Shown here: piece by piece, positions 15,845 through 23,914 of the stretch
How the letters are laid out: each line of letters opens with the position of its first letter
Numbering within the stretch: the stretch's first letter is position 1
Assembly: GCA_022787145.1 (NCBI GenBank)
Contig: JALFVM010000194.1
Span: 1-50,745, forward strand
Source of the DNA: Lachnospiraceae bacterium
GTDB lineage: Bacteria > Bacillota > Clostridia > Lachnospirales > Lachnospiraceae
Reading direction: 5' to 3'
Length of the DNA: 50,745 bases
Program-made: the position numbers and the translations under genes
The notes under the pieces: model-generated
The model's input: the letters and a program-made list of their open reading frames with translations, nothing else
What the model was told of the DNA's origin: nothing
Databases searched by the model: none

Positions 15845-16774
15845 TTATTCTGTAAATAACTGTTTTCTGATATACAGATAAAGATCACGATAAACCCGAT
15901 CTTTCTGGCGTTCATTCAAAATCTCATGGCGCATCCCCGGATACACTTTTCCCCGCACATGACGATATCCCACATGACGCATATGGTCGACCGCCTGCTT
16001 GAATTTTCGAATGTTATCCATGCAGGGATCGTCTGCTCCGCTGACAAACAAAACCGGAAGATTCGGTCGGCGGCATTTCCATCCTTTGCTGCTGTAAGTC
16101 TCCTGCATTAACTGAAACAATGCCTGATACGCATCTGCCGAAAAAGTAAATCCGCATAACGGAGAATTGTCATATTCCGTCACCACCTCCGGATTCGAAC
16201 AAGTCCATGCGAAACGGCTCTTCTCTCCCTTGAATCGAAGCGCATACGGGCCGAAACTCATCGCCTCAATCAGACGTCCCGGATGTCGCGCACCAAAAAT
16301 CTTTTTCTGGGCAACAGCCATTGCCATTCCCAAAGGCAGCGCCGGATTTTTGCTTGGCGAACCACTCAAAATCACCAGATTGACACTGCTGTCGTATTTT
16401 TTCAGATATGTACGGACCGCCAGTGATCCCATACTGTGCCCCAGAAGGACCACCTTCTTATGCGCATAGCGTCTGTGGATAAAGTCATTGACTCTTCGGA
16501 TATCCTCCACCATCGCATGCGCGCCTCCGCCATACATATAGCCAAGATCTTCTCTGACTCTTACACTTTTGCCATGACCGCGATGGTCATGAATGACACA
16601 GACAAACCCGCGCGCAGACATATATTCCATAAAGGGCAGATAGCGTTCTTTGTATTCGCTCATGCCGTGCACAATCTGAATCACACCGTATATGGCACCA
16701 TCCGGTTCTGTCCGAAACGCCGAAAGCTCCAGATTATCCACTCTTGAACGCAGGGTAAATGCAACTTGCTTCAT
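15845..16774 (-). CDS. Alpha/beta hydrolase, lysophospholipase-like
   Basis: The 309-residue serine hydrolase is of the monoacylglycerol-lipase/S33 type. The nucleophile elbow is GHSMGS (about residue 98), the oxyanion region is HDHRGHGKS, the acidic residue lies in VSGADDPC and the catalytic His in YPGMRHEILNE. No signal peptide or membrane segment is seen, so it acts in the cytoplasm. The substrate is probably a lipid ester but cannot be fixed. A GGGAGG site precedes the start. It is followed by a terminator and separates the pst operon from the EamA gene. Confidence 0.88.
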   Translation of the reverse strand: MKQVAFTLRSRVDNLELSAFRTEPDGAIYGVIQIVHGMSEYKERYLPFMEYMSARGFVCVIHDHRGHGKSVRVREDLGYMYGGGAHAMVEDIRRVNDFIHRRYAHKKVVLLGHSMGSLAVRTYLKKYDSSVNLVILSGSPSKNPALPLGMAMAVAQKKIFGARHPGRLIEAMSFGPYALRFKGEKSRFAWTCSNPEVVTEYDNSPLCGFTFSADAYQALFQLMQETYSSKGWKCRRPNLPVLFVSGADDPCMDNIRKFKQAVDHMRHVGYRHVRGKVYPGMRHEILNERQKDRVYRDLYLYIRKQLFTE

Positions 16775-16791
16775 AATACCACCTCCCGATA

Positions 16792-17670
16792 TCAGGCATT
16801 TTCTCTATTGTTATACAAAAACATGGCAACCGCCATGGATATGATGATCACATAGCCAATCCAACTGAACAGATCCGGAATCTGTCCAAACACCAAAAAT
16901 CCGAAACCTGCCGAGAAAAGAATCTGTGAATAATCATAAACTGAAATTTCTCTTGCCGGTGCACAGGAATAAGCTGCTGTGATCGTAAACTGTCCTCCTG
17001 CTGCCGCTGTTCCTGCCAAAAGCAGCATCACCAACTGCTGCATGGACATCGGATGATAATCCAGAATGAGAAACGGCAATGTCACCAGACAGGAAAATCC
17101 TGAGAAAAAAGCAACAATAAACGGTCCCTTTTCCCCGCAGGAGCTTAACTTTCGAACATAGGTATAAGCCAGTCCGGCACACACACCTCCCGCAAATCCG
17201 ATTAACGCAGGAACAAGCTCCATATTCGTCACAGTAGGCTTAATGATAAAAAGACTTCCGATAAATGCAGTCACGACAATCAATACCTGTGCCGGTTTTA
17301 CTTTTTCTTTCAGAATGATTACACTAAAGAAAATCGCAAAGAACGGGGACATCTTATTGAGCATCGAGGCATCTGCCAGCACCAGATGATCCACCGCATA
17401 AAAATTGCACAAAATTCCAAGAGTACCGAACAAAGATCGGAAAACCAGATATTTTCTATTCCCCTTATTTCCGGAAAATCCAATGTGATTGCGTTTCATT
17501 GCCGCTGCCGCGATCACAAAAGCAATCGCGTTTCTGAAAAAACTTTTTTGTATAGACGGCAAATCCCCCGACAGTCTTACAAACATGTTCATGAGAGCAA
17601 AGAAAAATGCAGACATGACAATAAAGAGGATTCCCTTATACTTTGTCTTCATGTTCATGATTTCTACCAT
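16792..17670 (-). CDS. EamA/DMT family transporter
   Basis: The 292-residue protein has ten hydrophobic segments in two EamA repeats (GILFIVMSAFFFALMNMFVRLSG at the start and GFAGGVCAGLAYTYVRKL at the middle). Members export diverse metabolites and the substrate cannot be inferred. AGGAAAG precedes the start. It lies 17 bases upstream of the hydrolase on the same strand, so the two may be cotranscribed. Confidence 0.88.
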   Translation of the reverse strand: MVEIMNMKTKYKGILFIVMSAFFFALMNMFVRLSGDLPSIQKSFFRNAIAFVIAAAAMKRNHIGFSGNKGNRKYLVFRSLFGTLGILCNFYAVDHLVLADASMLNKMSPFFAIFFSVIILKEKVKPAQVLIVVTAFIGSLFIIKPTVTNMELVPALIGFAGGVCAGLAYTYVRKLSSCGEKGPFIVAFFSGFSCLVTLPFLILDYHPMSMQQLVMLLLAGTAAAGGQFTITAAYSCAPAREISVYDYSQILFSAGFGFLVFGQIPDLFSWIGYVIIISMAVAMFLYNNRENA

Positions 17671-17700
17671 TCTTTCCTTATTTTATTTATATATAATAAA

Positions 17701-17728
17701 AAAGAGTCTGGTTCAAACCAAACTCTTT
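17701..17728 (-). terminator. Terminator after tRNA-Gly
   Basis: AAAGAGTCTGGTT (17701-17713) pairs with AACCAAACTCTTT (17716-17728) with one mismatch. On the minus strand it is followed by TTTTTT, five bases past the tRNA 3' end, and separates the tRNA from the EamA gene. Confidence 0.75.
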
Positions 17729-17733
17729 TTGAG

Positions 17734-17806
17734 AGCGTGAGACGGGGCTCGAACCCGCGACCCCGACCTTGGCAAGGTCGTACTCTACCAACTGAGCCAC
17801 TCACGC
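17734..17806 (-). tRNA. tRNA-Gly (GCC)
   Basis: The minus strand folds as a standard 73-base tRNA. The acceptor stem is GCGTGAG with CTCACGC, the D-arm contains AGTTGGTAGAG, the anticodon stem is CGACC with GGTCG around the loop TTGCCAA (anticodon GCC), and the T-arm contains GGTTCGAGCC. The discriminator base is U as usual for tRNA-Gly, and CCA is not encoded. Confidence 0.97.
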
Positions 17807-17826
17807 ATGTCCCTCGGACAAGTAAT

Positions 17827-17855
17827 ACTATACTACAAATCCGATAGGATGTCAA
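17827..17855 (-). promoter_or_regulatory. Promoter of tRNA-Gly
   Basis: TTGACA (17850-17855) and TATAGT (17827-17832) are separated by 17 bases on the minus strand, about 20 bases before the tRNA. Confidence 0.65.
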
Positions 17856-17900
17856 ATACTTTTTTCAAATTTTTTTATTTTTTTTAAAAGAATGCACAAC

Positions 17901-18662
17901 TTAACTGTTTAACACAGCGCTGAGCATGTATTCGCTGTTCGCAAAGTTCTTCTGACTGATGTTTTCCAGGCGAATCAAATCCAAATCCAGCCACAGTTCC
18001 TCTGCTGCTACCATCATGTGCGCATACAGAATTCCAAAGTTAATCTCCGTCAATCGCTTGGAAGTTCCAACACTCGACTTCTTACAGAAAATATGAATTT
18101 TGTTATCGTAGACAAGAAATCTCCACGGTTGAGAATTCATACTCGACGGAGCCAACCTTGCCACATCCAGAAGCTGACACATCCACTGACGCGGTTTTTC
18201 CTTGTATACACATAATTTATTCATATCCAGTCTCTTAAATTCGGAAGGTCTCCTTGTTGTACTTCCTTTTGCCCGTCCAAAAGCCAGGATACAGACCAGC
18301 TTCTTATTTCCAAAACGTGCATACTTCCTGCTGACCACAGGAGAACCGACAAAGCAGCTTCCAATGCCCTTGCAGGAAAGAAAAAGACTCATCTGTTCCA
18401 TAATAAATCCTGCATTCATATAACATTTGTCTTTTTCTTCCGTATATAATAACAGATAATACGGAGCACGTACACCAAACATTGCAACCCTCTCATGCCT
18501 GCTCAGAGATTCTACAATCTGCAATTCTGTTTCAATCCCCAGAAAAAGCTTTTGAATTTCTTCATAATTGGCATAAATCGACTGCAGCAGGCTGTCACTC
18601 ACCGGCTCCATTTTATAATTTCGAACTGATTTTCTCGTAAAAATAGCGTTATAAATCGTCAT
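17901..18662 (-). CDS. Nitroreductase-family protein (TM1586-like)
   Basis: The 253-residue protein contains two half-domains of the FMN-dependent nitroreductase fold. The first begins AIFTRKSVRNYKMEPVS and has CKGIGSCFVGSP; the second has LARLAPSSMNSQPWRFLVYD-like sequence (here VARLAPSS) and ends in FGILYAHMMVAAEE. This single-chain double arrangement matches the putative TM1586-type nitroreductases. Redox substrate unknown. I placed the start at MTIYNAIF (18662), after AAGGTG; the upstream 14 codons lie over the promoter. Confidence 0.82.
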   Translation of the reverse strand: MTIYNAIFTRKSVRNYKMEPVSDSLLQSIYANYEEIQKLFLGIETELQIVESLSRHERVAMFGVRAPYYLLLYTEEKDKCYMNAGFIMEQMSLFLSCKGIGSCFVGSPVVSRKYARFGNKKLVCILAFGRAKGSTTRRPSEFKRLDMNKLCVYKEKPRQWMCQLLDVARLAPSSMNSQPWRFLVYDNKIHIFCKKSSVGTSKRLTEINFGILYAHMMVAAEELWLDLDLIRLENISQKNFANSEYMLSAVLNS

Positions 18663-18690
18663 ACTTACACCTTCATCCTTTTGTAACAAT

Positions 18691-18718
18691 ATTGTAACAT
18701 ACACAAAAAAGAATGCAA
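18691..18718 (-). promoter_or_regulatory. Promoter of nitroreductase gene
   Basis: TTGCAT (18713-18718) and TACAAT (18691-18696) are separated by 16 bases on the minus strand. Confidence 0.45.
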
Positions 18719-18750
18719 CGTTCTTTTTTATTTTTTACATTTTCCACAGA

Positions 18751-18776
18751 AAAAGGTGCCGAATTCGACACCTTTT
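18751..18776 (-). terminator. Terminator of SH3 lipoprotein gene
   Basis: AAAAGGTG (18751-18758) pairs with CACCTTTT (18769-18776). The inner CGAATTCG lengthens the stem, and T follows on the minus strand, 19 bases after the lipoprotein stop. Confidence 0.7.
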
Positions 18777-18794
18777 ATCAAAAATGACGATAGC

Positions 18795-19691
18795 TTATTC
18801 AATCTCCGTCAATTCTGTCATAATCTCGGCCTTGTAAGTCGCCTCAGGATTCGGCTGTGTGATCACCGTTGTGATTCTCAGATGCGCATCGTCTACAATT
18901 TCCATACATCCAATGCCAACATTTCCCTGGTCATCCGTAAAGTTAAAATTCATGATACCATCCTGAATCTTACCGGTACAATTGCCAACCTCTGCCGCCA
19001 CGCCAGTTCCATTGAGCGCTCCATCCACGACACGAAACCGGAAAATAACTGTATTGCCGGCTACCGAATGAATCTGAACATAGCAGGATGTGCTTGATGA
19101 CGATTCCCATTTGGTGGATTTATATTTTGCCCAGTCTGTCACATCAACCGAAGGAGTCACTTCTGCCTCCGGAGTTTCTGATACTTGCGGTGTCTCCGTG
19201 ACTACCGGTGTTGGCATCACCGTTGGTGTCGGTGTCACACTTTCCGTCACTTCTGTACCTGTCGGTATCGTCACCTCCAGATTATCGACCTCCTCCAGAC
19301 AGCTTCCTGTCACATAGCTCTTTTTTCCTTCAAACAAAATCTGAATCCATCCGTTTTCACAGACCCCGATTCCCTGTACCACATCATTTTCAAACAGAGA
19401 GCCGACCCATTCACTGTCACCGCTGCAGTCCGCACGGACATTGACACCCATGACAACTTTATATTTTTGATATTTCGCCTCTACCTTTACACCGCTTGGC
19501 GTCTCACTGTCACTCATTTGCATTGCAATTGGTGTGGCAGTGACATCTGGTGAGGATATGCCGGCAATACTTTCAACACTGTCCTCATTTGCCACAGCCT
19601 GCCCATTATTTTCAGATGCCCCGCATGCGTTCAGCAGACAAATAGAAAGCGCTGTGCCGACTACCAGCCTTTTTCCATACTTAAGTCTCAT
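18795..19691 (-). CDS. Lipoprotein with bacterial SH3 domain
   Basis: The 298-residue lipoprotein has a signal ending in LLNAC (Cys at about 24). A bacterial SH3 (SH3b) domain follows at about residues 75-140 (GVNVRADCSGDSEWVGSLFENDVVQGIG ... GWIQILFEGKKSYV). A Thr/Pro/Val-rich low-complexity linker (about 145-190) leads to a C-terminal domain of about 105 residues that I do not recognise. SH3b domains usually contact peptidoglycan. Start 19691 has GGGAGG eight bases upstream. It appears monocistronic with its own terminator. Confidence 0.85.
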   Translation of the reverse strand: MRLKYGKRLVVGTALSICLLNACGASENNGQAVANEDSVESIAGISSPDVTATPIAMQMSDSETPSGVKVEAKYQKYKVVMGVNVRADCSGDSEWVGSLFENDVVQGIGVCENGWIQILFEGKKSYVTGSCLEEVDNLEVTIPTGTEVTESVTPTPTVMPTPVVTETPQVSETPEAEVTPSVDVTDWAKYKSTKWESSSSTSCYVQIHSVAGNTVIFRFRVVDGALNGTGVAAEVGNCTGKIQDGIMNFNFTDDQGNVGIGCMEIVDDAHLRITTVITQPNPEATYKAEIMTELTEIE

Positions 19692-19839
19692 ACAAGATAC
19701 CTCCCGTTCTATTTGTTCCCCCCTGCTGTTGATGCCATCATTATACCATCAGGCGGACTTTGCGTCCATACCTATCCCTGTGGAAAACATTAACATTATA
19801 CTCATCGTTACTGTGAACGAAGTGAACAGTCACTACTCG

Positions 19840-20790
19840 TCAATAGCGAAGCGGTATTTTTGACTCATATACAGAAATCGGAATCTTTTCATTTCGAAGG
19901 AAATATTGAATGCCCTTCACGGCCAGATCACTGTTATTTTTCGGCCCAACCGTTATGGCACGAATTGGATTTTGCCCTCCTTGATGAGCATAACTCACTT
20001 CTATATAAGGAATCAAGGTCTGTGCTTTTTCCCGAAAGTGAATCGGTGTCAGCTCCGGAAAAATCTCCATTCCACTATTTTCATGAAATGCCCAGAACAC
20101 AAAACGATATTCCTGTTCTTCCTGAAAACACTCTTTTTTAAAAAACATCGAATAAAGAAAACTGCACAGAGCAAATTCACTCATAAACGGATTCAGCTCT
20201 TCCTCCGTCACCAGTTCCGTCTCAGACAGCAATTTCTTTCTGAGCACACGCCTGCCATCGTCTTTTCTCTTTAATACACGAAGAAAGGTATCCTCCACAA
20301 GCTTACACTGTTCCTTCCTATTATATATGACACATCCGTCCATCTTCATTTTCTTTTGTATTCCACTTCGAAGCTGACTGTAATCAAACTCCATACAATA
20401 CCCCTGCGATTTGGCAAATTCGCTCCACAAAAGAAGACTGTCATATCCCTTTGAAAAAGACAAAACATAACAGCCTGACATCACCTGATCTTCCACAAGC
20501 GTATTCAGTTCTTCTATCTTTGCCTTTAACATTCTCCTGAAAAGTGCCCGGTTGCTCTCATTCAAGATCAGCTTCTCACAAACCTTCTTTGTTACCTTAT
20601 ATGCATAACGGAATTCATTTTTGTCATTCAAAAAATCACTTTTTGTCACCCAAAACGAATGCTGTGTCACAATCCCCTTCAGAGAACTGAGATTTGTATA
20701 ATGATAAAGTTTCTCTCCTTCCCGACATTTGGGAATTGCAAGCCACTGATTCATATTTTCTGCCAAAAGGTCTGCCAGTATTTTCTGCAT
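19840..20790 (-). CDS. DUF2971-like protein
   Basis: The 316-residue protein matches the DUF2971 pattern: LYHYTNLSSLKGIVTQHSFWVTKSDFLNDKNEF near the start, CYVLSFSKGYDSLLLWSEFAKSQGYCMEFD in the middle and an EYRFVFW segment near residue 230. DUF2971 proteins are of unknown function, often beside mobile or defence genes, and have been compared with ADP-ribosyltransferase-like folds; I cannot confirm that here. Start 20790 was chosen because GGAGGG lies just before it; longer in-frame starts to 20859 run into AT-rich leader. It is alone between a lipoprotein and the molybdo-enzyme island. Confidence 0.75.
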   Translation of the reverse strand: MQKILADLLAENMNQWLAIPKCREGEKLYHYTNLSSLKGIVTQHSFWVTKSDFLNDKNEFRYAYKVTKKVCEKLILNESNRALFRRMLKAKIEELNTLVEDQVMSGCYVLSFSKGYDSLLLWSEFAKSQGYCMEFDYSQLRSGIQKKMKMDGCVIYNRKEQCKLVEDTFLRVLKRKDDGRRVLRKKLLSETELVTEEELNPFMSEFALCSFLYSMFFKKECFQEEQEYRFVFWAFHENSGMEIFPELTPIHFREKAQTLIPYIEVSYAHQGGQNPIRAITVGPKNNSDLAVKGIQYFLRNEKIPISVYESKIPLRY

Positions 20791-20913
20791 ATCGCCCTCC
20801 ATAAATGCTTCTATATTCTTTTTATAGATTATACCGTATCTGTTTTTCATTTTAAACAAAATATATGTGAAATTTGTGAATAGTAAGGAAATTTGATGTT
20901 TTTTCTATGATTT

Positions 20914-20937
20914 GGTTATTTTTTTATTTACATAACG
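20914..20937 (+). promoter_or_regulatory. Candidate ModE-type operator
   Basis: A 24-base imperfect palindrome has outer half-sites GGTTAT (20914-20919) and ATAACG (20932-20937); the right half reads TACATAACG. From memory, the E. coli modA operator has the same length and the same right half, with CGTTAT on the left. It overlaps the -35 box of the gene for a ModE-domain protein, so autorepression is a natural reading. The middle is AT-rich, which weakens the case. Confidence 0.5.
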
Positions 20938-20955
20938 AATATTTTGTTGTATAAT
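20927..20955 (+). promoter_or_regulatory. Promoter of the ModE-fusion gene
   Basis: TTTACA (20927-20932) and a perfect TATAAT (20950-20955) are separated by 17 bases. The start codon at 20996 lies about 35 bases after the expected transcription start. Confidence 0.7.
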
Positions 20956-20995
20956 ATTACCAGAAAGTTGATGAAATTACTTTAAGGATATGCTT

Positions 20996-21931
20996 ATGAA
21001 GACAGGGGCCATTATTCTTGCCGCAGGACGGCAAAAAGAGGCTGAACTATTTCAGCCTCTTCTGAAAATAGACGGAGTTACCACAATCCGAAGATTGATT
21101 GTAACCCTCAAGCATTCCGGTGTTTCCCCCATCGTTGTGATTACTGGTGAGCAGGGCGATGCACTGGAAAAAGAAATCGGACGTATGGATGTGATTTGTC
21201 TGCGCAATTCTGGTTATCAGAACATGCAGATGTTTGAGAGCATTCAGTTGGGTCTGCGGTATATCGAACGCTTATGTGACCGGATTCTCATTCTTCCGGC
21301 CAAGTTTTCTCTCATGTTGCCTCAGACAATCTCAAAGCTGCTTCACTCAACAGCAAAAGCAGCCTGCCCTACTTTTGAAGGACGCCGAGGCCATCCTGTT
21401 TTGATCGACAAGGCACTGTTTCCCATTGTGGATGCTTATTCCGGAGATGGAGGACTGCGTGCCGCCATGGAACTTCCCCAGATAGCTCCGTATACGGAGG
21501 AAATCCCAGTGGAAGATACTGGTATTATTCATGCTTTGGATACTGAAGAAGGATTTTCGCTCGCAAAACAGCGGGCAACTCTTCCAACCTACTGCACTGT
21601 GAATCTATCATTTCATCGGGAAGAATCTTTTTTTCAGAGTGAGACAGCCCGCTTTCTGCAACTGATTGCCCACTCAGGATCTATGCAGACTGCCTGTAAA
21701 CAACTGCATATATCTTACAGCAAAGGCTGGAAGATTATAAAAACTGCAGAAAGCTTTCTGGGCTTTCCACTAATATCTACCCAAAGCGGAGGAACAAGTG
21801 GCGGTTCCTCTAGCTTAACGGCAAAGGGAAAACTATTTTTGGATAAATTTCTTAGAATTGAAGAACAGCTGAATGAAACAGCAGAACAGTCGTTCCATGA
21901 ATTGTTTTCTAACGAAACAATCGAATCATAA
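20996..21931 (+). CDS. Degenerate MobA-like domain fused to ModE-type regulator
   Basis: The 311-residue protein has a MobA/MocA-like nucleotidyltransferase domain (1-195) and a ModE-type winged helix (about 205-290; SGSMQTACKQLHISYSKGWKII, then GGTSGGSSSLTAKGKLF). The transferase domain begins GAIILAAG and keeps GRRGHPVLI, but the usual Lys after the glycine loop is Gln (LFQPLL) and the metal-binding Asp of PAD is Lys (LPAKFS). It is therefore probably inactive and may serve as a ligand sensor. ATG 20996 is preferred over 20990 because AAGGA lies 7 bases before it. The gene converges on the aldehyde oxidoreductase operon and likely regulates it or itself. Confidence 0.85.
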   Translation: MKTGAIILAAGRQKEAELFQPLLKIDGVTTIRRLIVTLKHSGVSPIVVITGEQGDALEKEIGRMDVICLRNSGYQNMQMFESIQLGLRYIERLCDRILILPAKFSLMLPQTISKLLHSTAKAACPTFEGRRGHPVLIDKALFPIVDAYSGDGGLRAAMELPQIAPYTEEIPVEDTGIIHALDTEEGFSLAKQRATLPTYCTVNLSFHREESFFQSETARFLQLIAHSGSMQTACKQLHISYSKGWKIIKTAESFLGFPLISTQSGGTSGGSSSLTAKGKLFLDKFLRIEEQLNETAEQSFHELFSNETIES

Positions 21932-21933
21932 TG

Positions 21934-21949
21934 CCCTCTCTGACGGGAC
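21934..21949 (+). repeat. 16-base sequence shared with the oxidoreductase leader
   Basis: CCCTCTCTGACGGGAC occurs here, two bases after the stop codon of the ModE-fusion gene, and again exactly at 34427-34442 in the leader of the molybdo-enzyme gene. The plus-strand transcript here would be complementary over 16 bases to the minus-strand oxidoreductase leader. Confidence 0.6.
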
Positions 21950-22011
21950 CTCCACTTGATACGAAGATGAAATCACCTTCCATCTTCTTTATCAGGAGGT
22001 TTCGTTTTTTT
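21944..22011 (+). terminator. Long branched terminator of the ModE-fusion gene
   Basis: CGGGACCTCC (21944-21953) pairs with GGAGGTTTCG (21995-22004) using G-U pairs. Inside, GATA and GAAGATG (21958-21969) pair with CATCTTC (21981-21987) and TATC (21990-21993). Seven T follow. The basal arm overlaps the 16-base shared sequence. Confidence 0.7.
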
Positions 22012-22081
22012 ATTACAATCGTAAAAGACTTCCATTTCTGTCAGTGGTGTCATAACATTCTAACTTTCTCTATGAGGAGTG

Positions 22082-22645
22082 TCAAACGCGCAGAGTACAA
22101 CACTGCCCATAACCAAGCTTCCACTCCATTAATTTTGAAAGAGAAATGCCCAGATAATGACAGCGCAGGGTGCGGATGACACCATGATGTGTCATAATCA
22201 GAATTTCTCCTTTTTCTTCTCTTCGAATCTGCTCCATCTCCGCGACTGCCCTCTTTTGCACTTCCAAAAACGTCTCTCCTCCCGGCACGCGAAAATGTAC
22301 CAGATCACGTCCCCGCTCCTCATAGGCTTTTGGATACAAGTTTCTCACCTCTGAAAATGTTTTTCCATCCCATTCTCCCATATGGATTTCCCGAAGACAT
22401 TCCCTGTAAACAATTTTCGGCCGACTTTGATAACCAGACAACACATCCGCAAAAATCTGCGCACTTTCCCTGCAGCGAATGCTGGGACTGCAATAAATTC
22501 GCTCCGGTCGTCCCCTGTACTCCATAGCAGCCACACGGATCTGCTCTCTGCCGCGCGGGCTTAGACAGCATTCCGTCGTTCCCAGAAATCTTTTTTCTCC
22601 ACCGGACAGTGTCGTTTCTCCATGTCGATACAACACCAGTTCCAT
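22082..22645 (-). CDS. Histidine phosphatase (CobC-like)
   Basis: The 187-residue protein has the phosphoglycerate-mutase/histidine-phosphatase fold. The catalytic motif is LVLYRHGETTLSGGEKRFLGTTECCLSPRG at the start, with the proton-donor region LREIHMGEWDGKTF and the second His in IMTHHGVIRTL. It resembles alpha-ribazole phosphatases, but the cluster is not a cobalamin cluster, so it more likely dephosphorylates an intermediate of the molybdo-enzyme pathway. ATG 22645, one base after the ligase stop codon, has GGGAGG upstream; the longer frame would overlap the ligase. It is last in the minus-strand operon. Confidence 0.85.
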   Translation of the reverse strand: MELVLYRHGETTLSGGEKRFLGTTECCLSPRGREQIRVAAMEYRGRPERIYCSPSIRCRESAQIFADVLSGYQSRPKIVYRECLREIHMGEWDGKTFSEVRNLYPKAYEERGRDLVHFRVPGGETFLEVQKRAVAEMEQIRREEKGEILIMTHHGVIRTLRCHYLGISLSKLMEWKLGYGQCCTLRV

Positions 22646-22646
22646 G

Positions 22647-23897
22647 TTACGCCTCCCTGCAGCGAATGCAACGTTTTCCGGTATAAGCCGGAAGCTGCTT
22701 TTCCCACTGTCTGCACTCAATCTGTATGTCGCAAGTCTTTTCACGAATCGCTTTTGCAGTCTTTGGCGACAATGCATCAAACCCTTCCAGAATCAGACTC
22801 CAGTTGCCATTTGCCTTCTGTACCAGCTGATAATCCAGAATCTCCGGAAAGGAAAACAAAAATTCATCCCACTGGCGAATTCCCCAGCCGCGAAACGTTC
22901 GCTCTCCAAGTCTTCCTGTCACTTCCACTCGACGAAGAACACTTTTGCAGGAACAGTTTCCAGGCAAAATTCTGGCACGGTCTCCCATCCGGTAACGAAT
23001 CAAAGGCATTCCATCTCTTGTCAGCGTCGTCATGACAAGCTCACCAAATTTTCCATCCGGCATAGGATTTCCATAAAAATCCACCACTTCCAGATACAAA
23101 TCATTCTCCCGAATATGCATCCCCTGATGTGCCTTACACTCCAACGCTACGCCAAGCCCGCATTCCGTCATGCCAAGATGATCAAACACTTCGAGCCCAA
23201 ATACCTCCAGTCTCTTACGCACAGAATCCGAAAGCAGATCCGTACTTGTCAGCACACGCGCAAGCGGCAGTTTCATGTTTTGTCTCTTTGCATACTCCAT
23301 CAGGGCAAGAAGCTGTGTCGGGATTGCCACCGCCGCCTGCGTATTGTTTTTAATCATGCATTCCGCTGCCTCAGGCAGCTGCTCAATCAGACCGATACCC
23401 ACGCCCTGAATGCCTCGTCTTTTCAATCCGCGCATCAGCAAATCTCCCACGCATCCCTCACTTTTCCAGGGCAGACAGATTGCTACCCTTTCCCCTTGTG
23501 CAGTAACCTGCTCCATTCCATACGCAAAGAAATCAATGGTCAATTCCTGATCTTGCTGCGTAAAATAAATTCTTTTTGGATTTCTCGTCGTTCCCGACGT
23601 ACTAAGCGTCACCACTCTCTGAATATCACGCTGAGACACACACAGCATTTTTGTACCATTCCGAACCAAATCTTCTCCATCCATCAATGGATATTTTTCA
23701 AAATCTGCCATCGTTTCCGGCAAAGGCAGATCTTTATACTTTTTTTTGTAAAAAGCACTGTTTTCCTTTGCCATTTTTATCGTTTCTGAAATTTTTTTAA
23801 TCTGGTACTCTACAAGCTGTTCTCTGGACAGCTGTTCGGAGGAAAAATGTTTTCTTCCAATCCAGCTATCCAGTACACTTACCGGAATCTGTTCCAT
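22647..23897 (-). CDS. AMP-forming ligase, PaaK/phenylacetate-CoA-ligase-like
   Basis: The 416-residue ANL-superfamily protein has the ATP-binding motif TLSTSGTTRNPKRIYFT (about residue 88), the acidic adenylate motif HLGMTECGLGVALEC and the late RYRMGDRARIL region. It resembles short PaaK-type CoA ligases. I recall the name DVU_1553-family AMP-dependent CoA ligase for members in this type of cluster. The substrate is unknown and need not be an acyl-CoA; adenylation of a cofactor intermediate is equally possible. Start 23897 (MEQIPVSVLD) follows AAGGCGG. It sits between the radical SAM gene (17-base gap) and the phosphatase. Confidence 0.85.
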   Translation of the reverse strand: MEQIPVSVLDSWIGRKHFSSEQLSREQLVEYQIKKISETIKMAKENSAFYKKKYKDLPLPETMADFEKYPLMDGEDLVRNGTKMLCVSQRDIQRVVTLSTSGTTRNPKRIYFTQQDQELTIDFFAYGMEQVTAQGERVAICLPWKSEGCVGDLLMRGLKRRGIQGVGIGLIEQLPEAAECMIKNNTQAAVAIPTQLLALMEYAKRQNMKLPLARVLTSTDLLSDSVRKRLEVFGLEVFDHLGMTECGLGVALECKAHQGMHIRENDLYLEVVDFYGNPMPDGKFGELVMTTLTRDGMPLIRYRMGDRARILPGNCSCKSVLRRVEVTGRLGERTFRGWGIRQWDEFLFSFPEILDYQLVQKANGNWSLILEGFDALSPKTAKAIREKTCDIQIECRQWEKQLPAYTGKRCIRCREA

Positions 23898-23914
23898 CTT
23901 TATTTTCCGCCTTT

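Noticed and set aside
22082-22645. Alpha-ribazole phosphatase of cobalamin synthesis
   Set aside because: Sequence type is compatible, but no other cobalamin gene is present and it is translationally linked to the molybdo-enzyme accessory genes.
22644-23789. 381-residue plus-strand open frame
   Set aside because: Antisense to the PaaK-like ligase, whose motifs and ribosome site are clear.
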